Below are positions 1 through 10,134 of a stretch of DNA of 64,000 nt, piece by piece. The notes under the pieces were generated by a model that saw only the letters and a program-made list of their open reading frames with translations, had not been told where the DNA came from and ran no database searches. The stretch covers positions 155,643,846 through 155,707,845 of the forward strand of contig CM077147.1 of the NCBI GenBank assembly GCA_039583875.1. The letters run 5' to 3'. Position 1 is the stretch's first letter, and every line of letters begins with the position of its first letter. Origin of the DNA: Platanthera guangdongensis (taxonomy: Eukaryota; Streptophyta; Magnoliopsida; Asparagales; Orchidaceae). The position numbers and the translations under genes were made by a program.

Positions 1-39
1 ACCTGAGTTCAGCGTTTCTCAGATAGTATGAACTATCTC

Positions 40-210
40 TTCCGGTCAGCGATCGTCGAACGACGCTCGACGATTTTGTTCTCTGAACTATCGTCGAACA
101 GAGCTCGACGCTCTCCAATATCGTCGAATGGAGCTCGACGATATTGCAGACTCTTCAGATTCCTTTAGAAGCCCCGATCTTTGAACTGAGTTCAACGATC
201 TTTCCTTTTC
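40..210. promoter_or_regulatory. TCGTCGA/TCGACGA palindrome cluster ahead of the accessory ORF
   Basis: Perfect inverted repeats are visible: 52-59 with 67-74 (ATCGTCGA/TCGACGAT, 7-nt spacer) and 118-127 with 135-144 (ATATCGTCGA/TCGACGATAT, 7-nt spacer), plus a degenerate pair near 80-111. The same motif fills the U3 part of this element's LTR (3750-4045). Its place just before the accessory reading frame suggests an internal promoter or a protein-binding array; that function is inference. Confidence 0.5.
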
Positions 211-346
211 TGCGTCGAACCCTAATATAAAATTCATTTTTCGCCGTCGTTCTCTTTTGCGCTTTCGATTTCTCTGCAAAAACTTTCTTTCCCTCCAAAC
301 ATTTCTGCACTTGGTCGTTTTGTTTGTTGAATCTTTGCAGGTAACT

Positions 347-3300
347 ATGGCCGTTTCTGTTGCTGTTCTCGCTGCCATGAAATTTGATGCCGGCTTTGAC
401 ATTGACATGGAGTCCTTCAGCACGACAGATCAGGTTTTCCAGGACATCTTGGAGTTGTTCAAAGAGCAGAAACTTGCTACTATCATGACCACCAGGATTA
501 AACTTGTTGCTGATGAAATTAAAGAGTGGGTCTACACTGCCCACAATTAGGATCAAAACATAGTTGTTGGATCAATCTCTGGCACCCAGGTACCCTTGAC
601 CCCAGTAATTCTAACAGAAGTTTTTGAGTTAAGTACTGGTGGAGATTCTGCTGATCTATCTGGAGAAGAATATGCTGACTTGCTTGCAAGAATGGGTCAT
701 TCTGAGGCTAACCCTAGCAAGCTGTTGAAAAAGAATCTGTCTGTAGAATATAGATTCCTGACTGATGTAGTTGGAAAGGTCCTATTGGCTAAGCACTCTG
801 CCCATGATACTATTTCCAGGTATCAGCTCTGCTTAATGGGAGCTATAGTGGACAAGAAAAATTTGAACTGGGGAGAGGTCTTCTTTGACCTAATTAAGAA
901 GAAAATTAATAAGAGTTTTGTAAATTTTGGAAGGATTTTAGGACTTTTTCTGCAGAATAGATGCCCTGCATTGCTAGTATCCTCTGGGATACACATTAAT
1001 GCTTCCAAGAGACTGTCCTGTGCCCTATTTGGTAAATGGGACAGGCAGATCATCAAGCCCAGCAGGCCCTCTTCCAGCACACCTTCAGGCACCAGGACTG
1101 CCAGAGTCACTTCCCCTCAGGTCTCCGCCCCTGTAGATGACCTGCCTGCTGATGCCTCTCCTCCTCCTCCTCCAATTCCATCTCTTCCAATTCCATCCAC
1201 CATTCAAACTCCATCCATTATCATCATCTCCAGCCCTTTTCCAACATCAATACCATCTCCAATTCCAACTGTCACAAAAGAACAATTTCATCCATTATAC
1301 TCCTACCCTCAACCAGATATTGCCACTTCATCACCCTCCATTCCCTCATTCAACCTTATTGATGATTCCTTCATGGATGACTCACCCTCCTCTCCTCCTG
1401 AGCTGCCCTCATCATCAACCTCTTACCAAGACCTTCTGCAAGAGATCATTGATCAACCCACCTTCACACCATCTATCTCCATCCCACTGTCCTCCATCAC
1501 CACTTTACCCACACCTCAACCATCTCTTCCCCAATACACTAGCTCTCCACTACCATCACCAACAACTGCACCTCCATCCTCTACCTCTGCTCCAGTCACT
1601 GCTGAGCAAGTAGATCTTCCAGCCCTAGCTGACAGGATTTATGAATTGCTAGCCCCCAGGCTATCTCTTCTCTTGGAGACCTCCTTGGCTCCATTACTTA
1701 AGTCAGTGGCAGCTCTTTCTGCCAGGCTCTCTTCCTTATTCCCTCAGGCAGCCCCTTCAGTAGTGTGCCTTGATCCAGCCTTGTCTGAATCTAGGCAGGG
1801 GGAGATGCCCTATGAAGTGAGCTTGCCTGCTGTGTCTGCTGTTTCTTCAGCTTTTGTTGCTGTTGCTGCTGCTGTTCTTCAAGATCCAGTTCCACCTCCT
1901 GTTGCAGTCTTTCTAGTGGATATCAGGTCCTTGCTCTCAGAATTTGATTCAATGTATTTCAGTTGTCTGCCAGAGAAAGCTTGCTTTCCAGAGAGAGTTA
2001 CTATCCAGCCCCTAGAGGATCTCTCCAAGGCCCTTGTGCCATTTTCATGTTGTGATACCAGCATTATAACTTCCTTTGTTAATTCAGTATATGCTGCTGC
2101 TACTCCTGCTGAAGATAGTGTTGATGTATCTATTGCTATTAGTGCTGTCAGTGCTGCTGCTACTGTTGCTCCAGTTTCTGCTGATATCCTTATGACAGAG
2201 GCACATGATTTTGCGCCTTCCGTGTTTTATGATGATATTCCTGCTGCTGATATTGCTGTTTCTGTAAGTGAAACTGTTGCTGCACCAACTGCTGTTATTA
2301 CTGCTCCAGAACCTTCAGTATCTGCTGCTGTTGCTGCTGCTTCAAACTCTGCTTCTGCTTCAACTTCAACTGCCACACCTTCAGTATCTGCTGCTGTTGC
2401 TGCTGCTTCAACTTCTATTACCAGTTCTGTATCTACTTCTGCTTCAACCCAGCTCAAGAAAGAATTGATGAAAAAGATTGATGCTCTTTATGATGATCAA
2501 AGTTCTGAAAGTGATGAGTTCAAGACAGATTCTGATGATTCTTCTGCTACCATTGCCAGAAAGAGAAAGGAAAGGAGCAAAGCCATGAAGAGAGTACCTC
2601 CAGCCAAGGTCAAGTACAATAATGACATACCATATTATATTCTTAATGACTGACCCATAACTGAGCACTGGATGCAGTACTCAAAGAATCAACTCAAAGC
2701 AATGAAGAAGAAAAGGAAATATGAAAAAGGATCTTCCCAAGTTCAACATACTCATCCTCCTCCACCACCTCCTCCTGACGCAGGTGCAGGTGGAAGTTCA
2801 GCTGTTCAACCCTCTGCTAGAAGCCAAACCCCCTATCAGCCACATGCCAGATCCTATCATAGGGGAAGCCAGTCCAGGGGCTCTCAATCCAGAAGAGGAA
2901 ATTATAGAGACAATCAAAGGGAATTCCAGGTTTATTCTAAAGGATATTCAAGGCAACATCCCTACTCCAGGGAAGGACAAATCTCATCTGACATAACCTC
3001 TGGTCCTTTTCCCTATAAACTGAAGGTAATAGTTTCATCCAGGCCTCCTCAGGATAACCCTTCAAATAGATATGAGCCACCAGTGCCATTTGAAGATCCT
3101 GAAAACAATCCAACTGCTTGGACTGCAAGGATGAAAGAGCTTGCTGCACTGGATCAGATTAAGAAAGCTAGAGAGCAAGGCAAAGACTCCTCCAACATCA
3201 CTATATTGTCTGAACAGAGAAAGAAAGAGTTGGAAAGATATGGTTCAAGCAAATTCTTTGATTCTGATAGATACATGGAGCTGCATCCTGAAGCTGTAGT

Positions 3301-3415
3301 TCCAAGGCCCAGACAGCAAACCTCTTTAGGTGCAGCAGATGATACAAGATCAAAGAAGGAAGCTCTCAACCCCAATAGAGAAATCAAACTCATTAAGAGC
3401 AAGGAGAAGAAATGA
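347..3415 (+). pseudogene. Accessory (env-position) ORF of copia A, two in-frame stops
   Basis: One frame runs from the ATG at 347 to TGA at 3413-3415 and is broken only by TAG at 548-550 and TGA at 2651-2653. About 1,020 codons. The N-terminal ~230 residues are ordered and hydrophobic, and resemble what I recall as the 'putative plant transposon protein' domain found in accessory ORFs of plant LTR elements. A Pro/Ser/Thr/Ala-rich low-complexity middle follows (including a duplicated Ala-rich block at 2315-2345 and 2381-2411), then an acidic/Lys-rich segment and an Arg/Gly/Ser-rich C-terminus near 2830-2990 that could bind nucleic acid. Function is unknown. Its position between pol and 3' LTR matches the env-like ORF of SIRE elements, but I see no signal peptide or membrane segment. 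A TTTGCAG|G just before the ATG could be a 3' splice site. Confidence 0.65.
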
Positions 3416-3569
3416 TTATGTAAGGTGACAATCACTCTGATTTCTGATTATTATCTGGGATGATATTTATCTGTGGTTCTGCATGCCCAGCTTATTGCTT
3501 TTCTGTATTATTGCTTGTATGTTGTTATTTAATTTTTTCCAAATTCTGTAAATAGTAATCCTAACCCAA

Positions 3570-3581
3570 ATAGGGGGAGAT
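3570..3581 (+). other. Polypurine tract of copia A
   Basis: A purine run (AGGGGGAGA core) lies directly before the TGTTGG LTR start. It is the expected plus-strand primer site and fixes the orientation of the element. Confidence 0.85.
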
Positions 3582-5107
3582 TGTTGGAACACCCTATTAC
3601 TAATTTGGGTCAGGATCACTATGTCTCTAGGAAACCAGTTTTTGACCTCCTGTATAGATCTAAAGGTCAATTAGAATTGAGTCTAAGGGTTAGAAGTCTA
3701 GGTTTGAAAGCTGCCCTCAAGACCAAGAATTTTTCAATTTGAGACTAAGTCATATCGTCGAGCTCAGCACGACGATTCGTCGAACTCCGATCGACGATCG
3801 TCTAGCTCAACTTCGACAGATCGTCGAACTCCATTCGACGATCGCTGAGCTCAACTTCGACAGATCGTCGAACTCCATTCGACGATCTGCGAGCTCAGTT
3901 CGACGATCTTGACTCAGTATTGGATCTCTATCTCTGAGCTCAGTTCGACGATCTTTGAGGTCAGATCAACGATATTTTGTTGCTGTATAAGTCCATATCG
4001 CTGAGCTCAGTTCGACGATAGCAGAGCTCAGTTCGACATTTTCTGATGACTTCAAGGATTTTTCAAGATTCAAATTCAGATCAGTTACAGTGTTATTCAG
4101 CAATTAATTCAGAAGATTTTCTAGCCGTTTTCATTTATTTCTGGACCAAGTTTCAAGGGATTATCAAGGAATGTTTCTTTGGACTTTCCTCCAGAAGACA
4201 TTTTGCAATTAAGGATGCAATTAATGCAGGCCAACGGCTATTCTTGACAGAGGATGTTTTTCTATTCAGTACCAGAGAATAAAAGACAAGAATTTTTGAA
4301 TCTCTCTTAGACATCAATAATCCTCAGAACACAGACAAGAAGAACAAGAACAAAATATTCTCTGTCTCAAAGAATTCTCTGAAGAACACACATCCAAGGA
4401 GATCAAACTTTCTGAAATCTTCTGATCTCTCTTGTCTCAAGTGTTCAAGGCCAACATCTTTCAAAGACTCCAGACACCTAACATTTCAGCTGTTGCTGAA
4501 ATCATCATTTGCTGGAGATCAACTTCTGAAGGCCTATCACCCTACAACAAAGCTTCTTTTCCTGAACATCTCAAGGACTCAGGGGGAGCTTTGACACCAT
4601 CAGATCCACATAGTCTTCTCAGCTGCTTTGAGAAAGAGAAGACTTCCATCAATCTCTCATCCCCATCTCTGTAAAGGGTTTCTCAAACTCCCTTCAAAAG
4701 TTTGAGTTTGGTTTTTGAGCACCTTGTCAAAAGCTCATTGGTGGCAAGACACCTGATCAAAAAATCTGATTTGGTTTTTGAGCACCTTATCAAAAGCTCA
4801 TTGGTGCCCAGGGCACCTGATCAACTCATCCTGCAGTGGATTCCTACCTAGGGTGGTAGAAGAGTGGATGTACCCAAGTTTAGGGGAACCACTATAGTTC
4901 CTTGTGTCATCTGGATTGCTTGTCTTTATCTTTTGTTTCTGGCTGTGATTGTTCTGTGATTATTTTGTGATTAGTTTAGTTCTGTGATTAGATTTAATAA
5001 TTGCTTCCCTGCTCACTCAGATTACAATAATTGTTGTAAAAAGTTTTCAAGCACCATATACTCTATTCACCCCCCTCTAGAGTATATCAGATCCAGCTGC
5101 ACTTTCA
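3582..5107 (+). repeat. 3' LTR of copia A (1,526 bp)
   Basis: It starts TGTTGGAACACCC after the polypurine tract and ends ...CTTTCA. The body matches, in reverse complement, the solo LTR at 20346-21991 (shared blocks around 4817-4905 and 5060-5095). U3 holds TCGTCGA/TCGACGA inverted repeats. Bases 5108-5112 (GAATG) are the predicted target-site duplication; the left copy is outside the window. Confidence 0.85.
3750..4045. promoter_or_regulatory. U3 palindrome cluster of the copia A LTR
   Basis: At least six TCGTCGA or TCGACGA units occur, including a perfect 9-bp inverted repeat at 3820-3842 (ATCGTCGAA and TTCGACGAT around a 5-nt spacer). U3 is where LTR promoters and enhancers lie; a binding role is inferred. 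Confidence 0.5.
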
Positions 5108-5244
5108 GAATGACTCTGTGTAGGACGTTGATATTAGTTGGATGGTATTCCATTGAGTAACCACCCGGTCTGTCTGTGGTATATGACATCGGGCCCCGAC
5201 CAGACCTACTGCTATATGCAATGCGACGGATAGGGGGTGTTACA
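5108..5244 (+). repeat. 5' LTR remnant of Ty3-A
   Basis: Only the last 137 bp are present. They match 11336-11472 almost base for base and end GTTACA before the primer site. The left portion should continue beyond the 5' end of copia A, outside the window. Confidence 0.85.
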
Positions 5245-5247
5245 ATT

Positions 5248-5260
5248 TGGTATCAGACCA
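5248..5260 (+). other. Primer-binding site of Ty3-A (tRNA-iMet type)
   Basis: TGGTATCAGACCA follows the LTR end by 3 nt. The first ten bases fit the canonical TGGTATCAGAGCC; C at position 11 is shared with both reverse Tekay-like copies. Confidence 0.85.
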
Positions 5261-5283
5261 CTAGTTTCGGTCAGGCTTAAAAT

Positions 5284-5301
5284 GAATTCGTGGACGAATT
5301 C
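5284..5301. other. PBS-proximal palindrome resembling the PPT-proximal motif
   Basis: A GAATTCG/CGAATTC inverted repeat is followed by TTTTTAAGGGG. The same layout (TTCGGGGACAAAATT, then TTTTAAGAGG) lies before the 3' polypurine tract at 10098-10127. Equivalent pairs occur in the other two Tekay-like copies. Confidence 0.6.
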
Positions 5302-5314
5302 TTTTTAAGGGGTG

Positions 5315-5470
5315 GTGAGCACATGTATGTGCGTCATCATTATAACATCAAAAGAACCCATGAATGTCCACATAGGAATGAAAATAAACGTGTTTGAGGA
5401 ACCTGCATGTTCCAATAATTGAATTTTGCAATTTTGTTTGGTCGCTTAACGAGGTTTTGTACAACTATAG
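5315..5470 (+). other. Putative leader intron of Ty3-A
   Basis: It begins GTGAGC and ends CTATAG directly before the first gag codon; a stop triplet precedes gag in frame. The two reverse copies have the same boundaries and nearly the same length (155 bp each). A CTTAA branch-point-like motif lies near 5449, with a T-rich tract around it. Splicing is inferred, and I could not find an in-frame upstream ATG. Confidence 0.4.
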
Positions 5471-6617
5471 GTGACTAGAAGTGTTGTAGGGCCGTCAGAA
5501 TGCCCGGTTTCTGAGGCTAGTAGTGCACCAAATGATGCTCCTGCAACACCTCCCTCGGCTGAAACCATACGACTGGTGGCCGAAGCAGTGTTTGCCATGA
5601 TCAATGCGCAGCCTGCAAGGCAAATGCAGCAGCCCGCTCCTACGATGGAGCAGGTACCGCTTCAAAGGGATGAACCGAGAAGAGTGGAGCAGGTAGTGGC
5701 GGAGCCTTTGGTGCCGAGGAGAGCAACTGAAAGGCAGCTCAAGCACGTTATGAGCTTCAATCCTCCAGTGTTCTCGGGGTTGGGAACCCCATCTCAAGCT
5801 GAAGACTGACTCTCCCGAGTGAAGAGAGTCCTGACAGCTACTGAAACGGAGGAGTGGCAGATGACCACTATAGCTACGTTCCTGTTGGATGGAGACTCTA
5901 GGCTGTGGTGGGAGGGTTTGGAGCTGCATCTCTTGAGAGGAAGGCAACTTACCCACGTCTCGATGGAAGAGTTCTCGAGACTGTTCTTGACAAGGTACCT
6001 CCCTTTGGCGCAGAGGATAGCTTTGGAGAATGAGTTCCTGAAATTGGTGCAAGGAGAGAGTAGCGTGGATGAGTATCTCCACGAGTTTACTCGGTTGGGT
6101 TGGTATGCTAGCTCTACGTTCGCGGATGAGGAGCGTAAGACCAACCGTTTCTATGAAGGTCTGAGAGATGACTTGAGGCTACTACTCTCGGGGCCAATGG
6201 AGTAGGGCTTCTTGACCCTGGTCAACACGGCCCGGTCTTTGGAGAAGGACTTGAAGAATGTGCAAGCAAAGAAAAGCTCTGGTGATAAGAAGATGGAGTT
6301 TAAAGTGCCGACTACTTTGAAGTCTGTTTATCGTAGGTTCTACAAGAAGGCTAGGACCTCGGGTCCAGCCCCCTCTTCTGGTGCTTCTGGGGCGACTATG
6401 GGTCGAACCCCATGTGCATGTTTTACTTGTAGAAAGCCGGGGCACTTTGCCCGTGACTGCTGGAGCGGACGTCCCAAGTCCGAGAGGAAGCCGGGAGCAA
6501 CATATGAAGAGAAGGGCAAGGCGGTGGAGTCAACCGCGTCCCATTATGCTCCGGCTCAACTAAGAGTTTATAATCTTGGCCAACAGGAGGCCATTAAGCA
6601 AGTAAATGTGGTGACAA
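5471..6617 (+). pseudogene. gag of Ty3-A (capsid plus zinc knuckle)
   Basis: A retrotransposon Gag domain is recognisable (RLWWEGLELHL, EEFSRLFLTRYLP, VDEYLHEFTRLGWYA), followed by a CCHC zinc knuckle CFTCRKPGHFARDC encoded near 6418-6460. Gag forms the virus-like particle and the knuckle binds RNA. Broken by TGA at 5807-5809 (a Trp codon in Ty3-outer) and TAG at 6203-6205 (Gln in Ty3-outer). No ATG opens the frame; the first codon, GTG, follows an AG that may be a splice acceptor. A later Met near 5597 is the alternative start. Confidence 0.85.
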
Positions 6618-6692
6618 GTATGATTTAAATTTATAGCAAGTCAATTTTTAAATACTTGTTATGCACGTGTCACCTTACCACTGCTTGTTTAG
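6618..6692 (+). other. Putative gag-protease intron of Ty3-A (75 bp)
   Basis: It begins GTATGA, is AT-rich with in-frame stops, has CTTAC about 15 nt before the end, and ends GTTTAG. Removing it joins gag in frame to protease. The donor context here is ACAA|GT, whereas Ty3-outer and Ty3-inner keep ACAG|GT. Confidence 0.5.
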
Positions 6693-9600
6693 GATTTGTT
6701 TTGATTTGTGAGAATCCGGGGAGAGCACTCTTTGATACGGGAGCTTCGCACTCCTTTTTGTCTGAAGGATTCATATCGCGCATCGGAGTACCTTCTTCGA
6801 TGGCGAAGGACAAACTAGATGTGTTGTTGCCGAATGGGTGTTCCATGCGCGCATAGAGAATCTGTGGCGTTAAGATTCGTATCGGGAGTCAAGAATTTGA
6901 CTTGCAAGCATCGTTAATACCACTGGTGGAGTTCGACGTGATATTTGGCATGGACTGGCTCTCGGAGCAGCAAGCCTATATTGATTGCGGTCGCAAGGAA
7001 GTCAAGTTGGGAACAGGTCATGAGATGACTTTTACGGGCTTGAAAGGGTCGAGCAAGACTTTGATGTCTGCTCTTCAGGTGGTGAAGGCGGTTCGTGCTG
7101 GTGCAGAGCTGTTCTTTACACTAGTGGAGGTTGCAAATCCTAAGCCCACGATGGATAGTATTTCAATGGTAGCTGAGTACCGTGATGTGTTCCCTACCGA
7201 TCTTCCTGGTGCCCCGCCTCAACGGGAGATAGATTTCACCATCGAGCTAGTGCTAGGTGCTAAACCTGTGTCATGCTCTCCGTATTGGCTAAAGCCTAAG
7301 GAAATGGCAGAGCTGAAGGTTCAACTGCAAGAGTTGTTGGAGTAGGGGTATGTGCGTCCAAGTTCGTCGCCTTGGAGCGCACCGGTCCTCTTTGTTAAGA
7401 AGAAGGACGGAAGCTTGATACTTTATATTGATTATCGAGAGCTGAACAAACTAATGGAGAAGAACAAGTACCTGATCCCAAGGATTGATGATCTATTCGA
7501 TCAGTTAGTCGGGTCAACGGTGTACTCAAAGTTGGATCTCAAGTCTGGATATTATCAGCTGAGGATAAGGGAGAGTGATATCCCTAAAACAGCATTTAGT
7601 ACGAGATATAGGCATTACGAGTTTACTGCTATGCCGTTTGGGCTGAAAAATGTGCTGTCGGTGTTCATGAATTTGATGAACAGGACTTTCAGGGAGTACT
7701 TAGACCACTTTGTGATCGTTTTCATCGACGACATTTTGGTGTACTCGCAAAGTGAGGAGGATCACTTTAAGCATCTGCATTTGGTGCTGGAGACGCTGAG
7801 GAGGAATCAATTATACGCCAAGTTCTCCAAATGTGAGTTTTGGTTATCCTCAGTGGCGTTCCTTGGTCATATAGTAAGTGGAGAGGGAATTGCGGTGGAT
7901 CCGGCGAAGATTATTACGATACGGGAGTGGCCTTTGCTGTCTACGGTAGCGGAAGTCTGGAGTTTTCTGGGGCTTGCCAGCTATTACAGGCGCTTTGTGG
8001 AGAACTTCTCGCGGATAGCGTTACCCCTCACTACTTTGACGAGGAAGGAGCAGAAGTTTGTTTGGATGCTGGAGTGCTCACGAGCTTTTGAGGAGTTGAA
8101 GGGTCGGTTGACCACGACGCCTGCGCTGAGTTCGCCGAGTGGGACCGAAGGTTTTGAGTTCTATAGAGATGCTTCCGGCAGTGGCTTGGGTTGTGTGTTG
8201 CTGCAGCATGGAAGTGTGATAGCGTATGGCTCGAGACAGCTGAAAATGCACGAGAGGAATTATCCGGTCCATGACTTGAAGTTAGCGGCCGTGATTTTTG
8301 CCTTGAAGCTGTGGAGGCACTACTTGTATTGAGTGAAGGTCGATATCTATACCGACCACAAGAGCCTGAAGTATTTGTTGGATCAGAAAGATCTGAACAT
8401 ACGACAGCGTAGATGGATGGAGTTCCTGGGGGACTATACTTTCAAGATCCATTATGCGCCTGGGAAAGGCAATGCGGTTACGGACGCGTTGAGTCACTAG
8501 GCCCCAGCTCAAGCCAATTGGCTGTCGGTCTATGACGAGCGGTTGGTTTGGGAGTTGGAGGCTTTGGAGATCTCTTGCGTAGACAAACAGTCGAGTGCTG
8601 AAGCTCTATTGAACTGGACGGAAGTTCAGTATGACCTGGCTGATCGGATTCAGCAGGCTTTGGATGTGGATAGCAACATGAAGCAGTTCATGATAGAGGC
8701 TTTGGATGGATCAAATTCCCAATATGAGGTTGTGGATGGATTTCTTTGGAAAGACGGTCGTCTGTGCATCCCAAATGTGGGCACTTTGTAGGTGGAATTG
8801 TTGTACGAGTCGCATCATACCTAGTACACGATTCACCCGGGGAGCACGAAGATGTACCGCGACGTGAAGAAATTGTTCTGGTGGCTAGGACTGAAGAAGG
8901 ATGTGGCACTGTATGTGGCGAAGTGTCAAACATGCGCCTTAGTGAAGGCGGAGTGCCAAAAGCCGGGAAGATTCTTGAAGTCCTTACCTATTCCGAAGTG
9001 GAAGTTCGACGACATTACTATGGACTTTGTGCACGGGTTGCCAAGGTCACAAAAGGGGAACGACGCCATTTGGTTGGTCGTAGATCGTCTAACGAAGGTG
9101 TCGCACTTCATTCCGCATAGGAAGGATGATCCGGTTGAGAAATTGGCAAAGCTGTATGTGGACAATATTGTGCGGCTTCATGGTGTGCCCCGCAGCATCG
9201 TGAGTGACCGAGATGGGCGGTTCACGTCCAATGATTGGAGACTAGTGCAGCAGATGTTGGGAACAAAGCTGAGTTTCAGTACGGCCTTTCATCCGCAGAC
9301 GGACGGTCAGACCGAGAGAGTCAAAAGAACAATGGAAGACATGCTTCGCATGTGTGTCCTGGACTTTGGGAAGCAGTGGGAAGATCACCTATACTTGGTG
9401 GAATTCACTTACAACAATAGCTACCAGGCGGACATTCAAATGACGCCCTTCGAGGCCCTTTATGGTAGAAGATGTCGCACACCGTTGTCTTGGTTGGAAC
9501 GGGCGAGTCAAAGTTGCATAAGCCATAAGAGGTGGAAGATGCTACTTCGTTGGTGCAAACCATTCGGGAAAGGTTGCTAATCGCTTAGGACTGCCAGGCT

Positions 9601-10050
9601 AAGTACTATAATGCCAAGCACAGGAACGTGGAGTTCGCTATTGGCGACTGGGTGTACTTGAAGATCAAGCCATTCAAGGGTGTCTCGCGGGTGCGGCGCT
9701 TGAAGAAGCTAAGCCCGAGGTACCTTGGACCGTTTGAGGTTCTGGAGCAGATTGGTGAAGCAGCGTATCAGTTGAAGCTATCAGTGGAGCTTAGTGGTCT
9801 ACACGATGTATTCCATATATCGGTGCTACGGAAGGCGGTGCAAGAGCCTTCGCATGTGATTGCGGTGGATCAAGTGCCAGTGGATAATGGGTTGACGACG
9901 AAGGTCAAGCCCGTTCGAATTGAGGACTCGGAAGTCAAGCGACTACGCAACAAAGAGATCAGGATGGTCAAGGTCCGTTGGGAAAACTATGGTCGGGAGG
10001 AGCTCTCGTGGGAGCGAGAGCAGACCATGCTTGAGGAGTACCCAGAGTAA
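6693..10050 (+). pseudogene. pol of Ty3-A: PR, RT, RNase H, INT, chromodomain
   Basis: Domains in order: aspartic protease ([11 protein letters not shown] near 6725-6760), reverse transcriptase with the catalytic FIDD box at 7721-7732, RNase H (near 8150-8480), integrase with a zinc-binding H/C region ([11 protein letters not shown] near 8930) and core motifs VSDRDGRF and [11 protein letters not shown] (near 9200-9320), and a C-terminal chromodomain ([16 protein letters not shown] near 9979). The chromodomain tethers integration to chromatin in this family. Stops at about 6854, 7343, 8330, 8498, 8789 and 8821 and a frameshift near 9505 inactivate it. Confidence 0.9.
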
Positions 10051-10120
10051 TTCCACTCAGGTACCGTTTAAGTTTTGTGTTTATCTTTCCTTTATGTAAT
10101 TTCGGGGACAAAATTCTTTT

Positions 10121-10134
10121 AAGAGGAAGAGAGT
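10121..10134 (+). other. Polypurine tract of Ty3-A
   Basis: AAGAGGAAGAGAGT abuts the LTR start TGTAAC. Confidence 0.8.

Larger units (their letters stand above)
1..5107 (+). mobile_element. Copia A: 3' part of a SIRE-like Ty1/copia retrotransposon
   Basis: The window opens inside this element. Seen: a palindrome-rich leader, one long accessory reading frame, a polypurine tract and a full LTR that begins TGTTGGAAC and ends TTTCA. The order accessory ORF, polypurine tract, 3' LTR is that of SIRE/Maximus-type copia elements, which carry an extra ORF after pol. Gag, pol and the 5' LTR lie outside the window. The base after the LTR continues directly into a Ty3 LTR (compare 11336 onward), so this element inserted into that LTR. 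A solo LTR with the same ends and body lies at 20346-21991 on the other strand. Lineage assignment is inference, because no RT is visible. Confidence 0.8.

Noticed and set aside
596..2653. Host proline-rich protein gene
   Set aside because: The frame is continuous with sequence on both sides apart from single stops, ends next to a polypurine tract and LTR, and therefore belongs to the retrotransposon.
5807..5809. In-frame stop in gag as programmed readthrough
   Set aside because: The stop positions differ between Ty3-A, Ty3-outer and Ty3-inner, and the relatives have sense codons there; ordinary decay is simpler.
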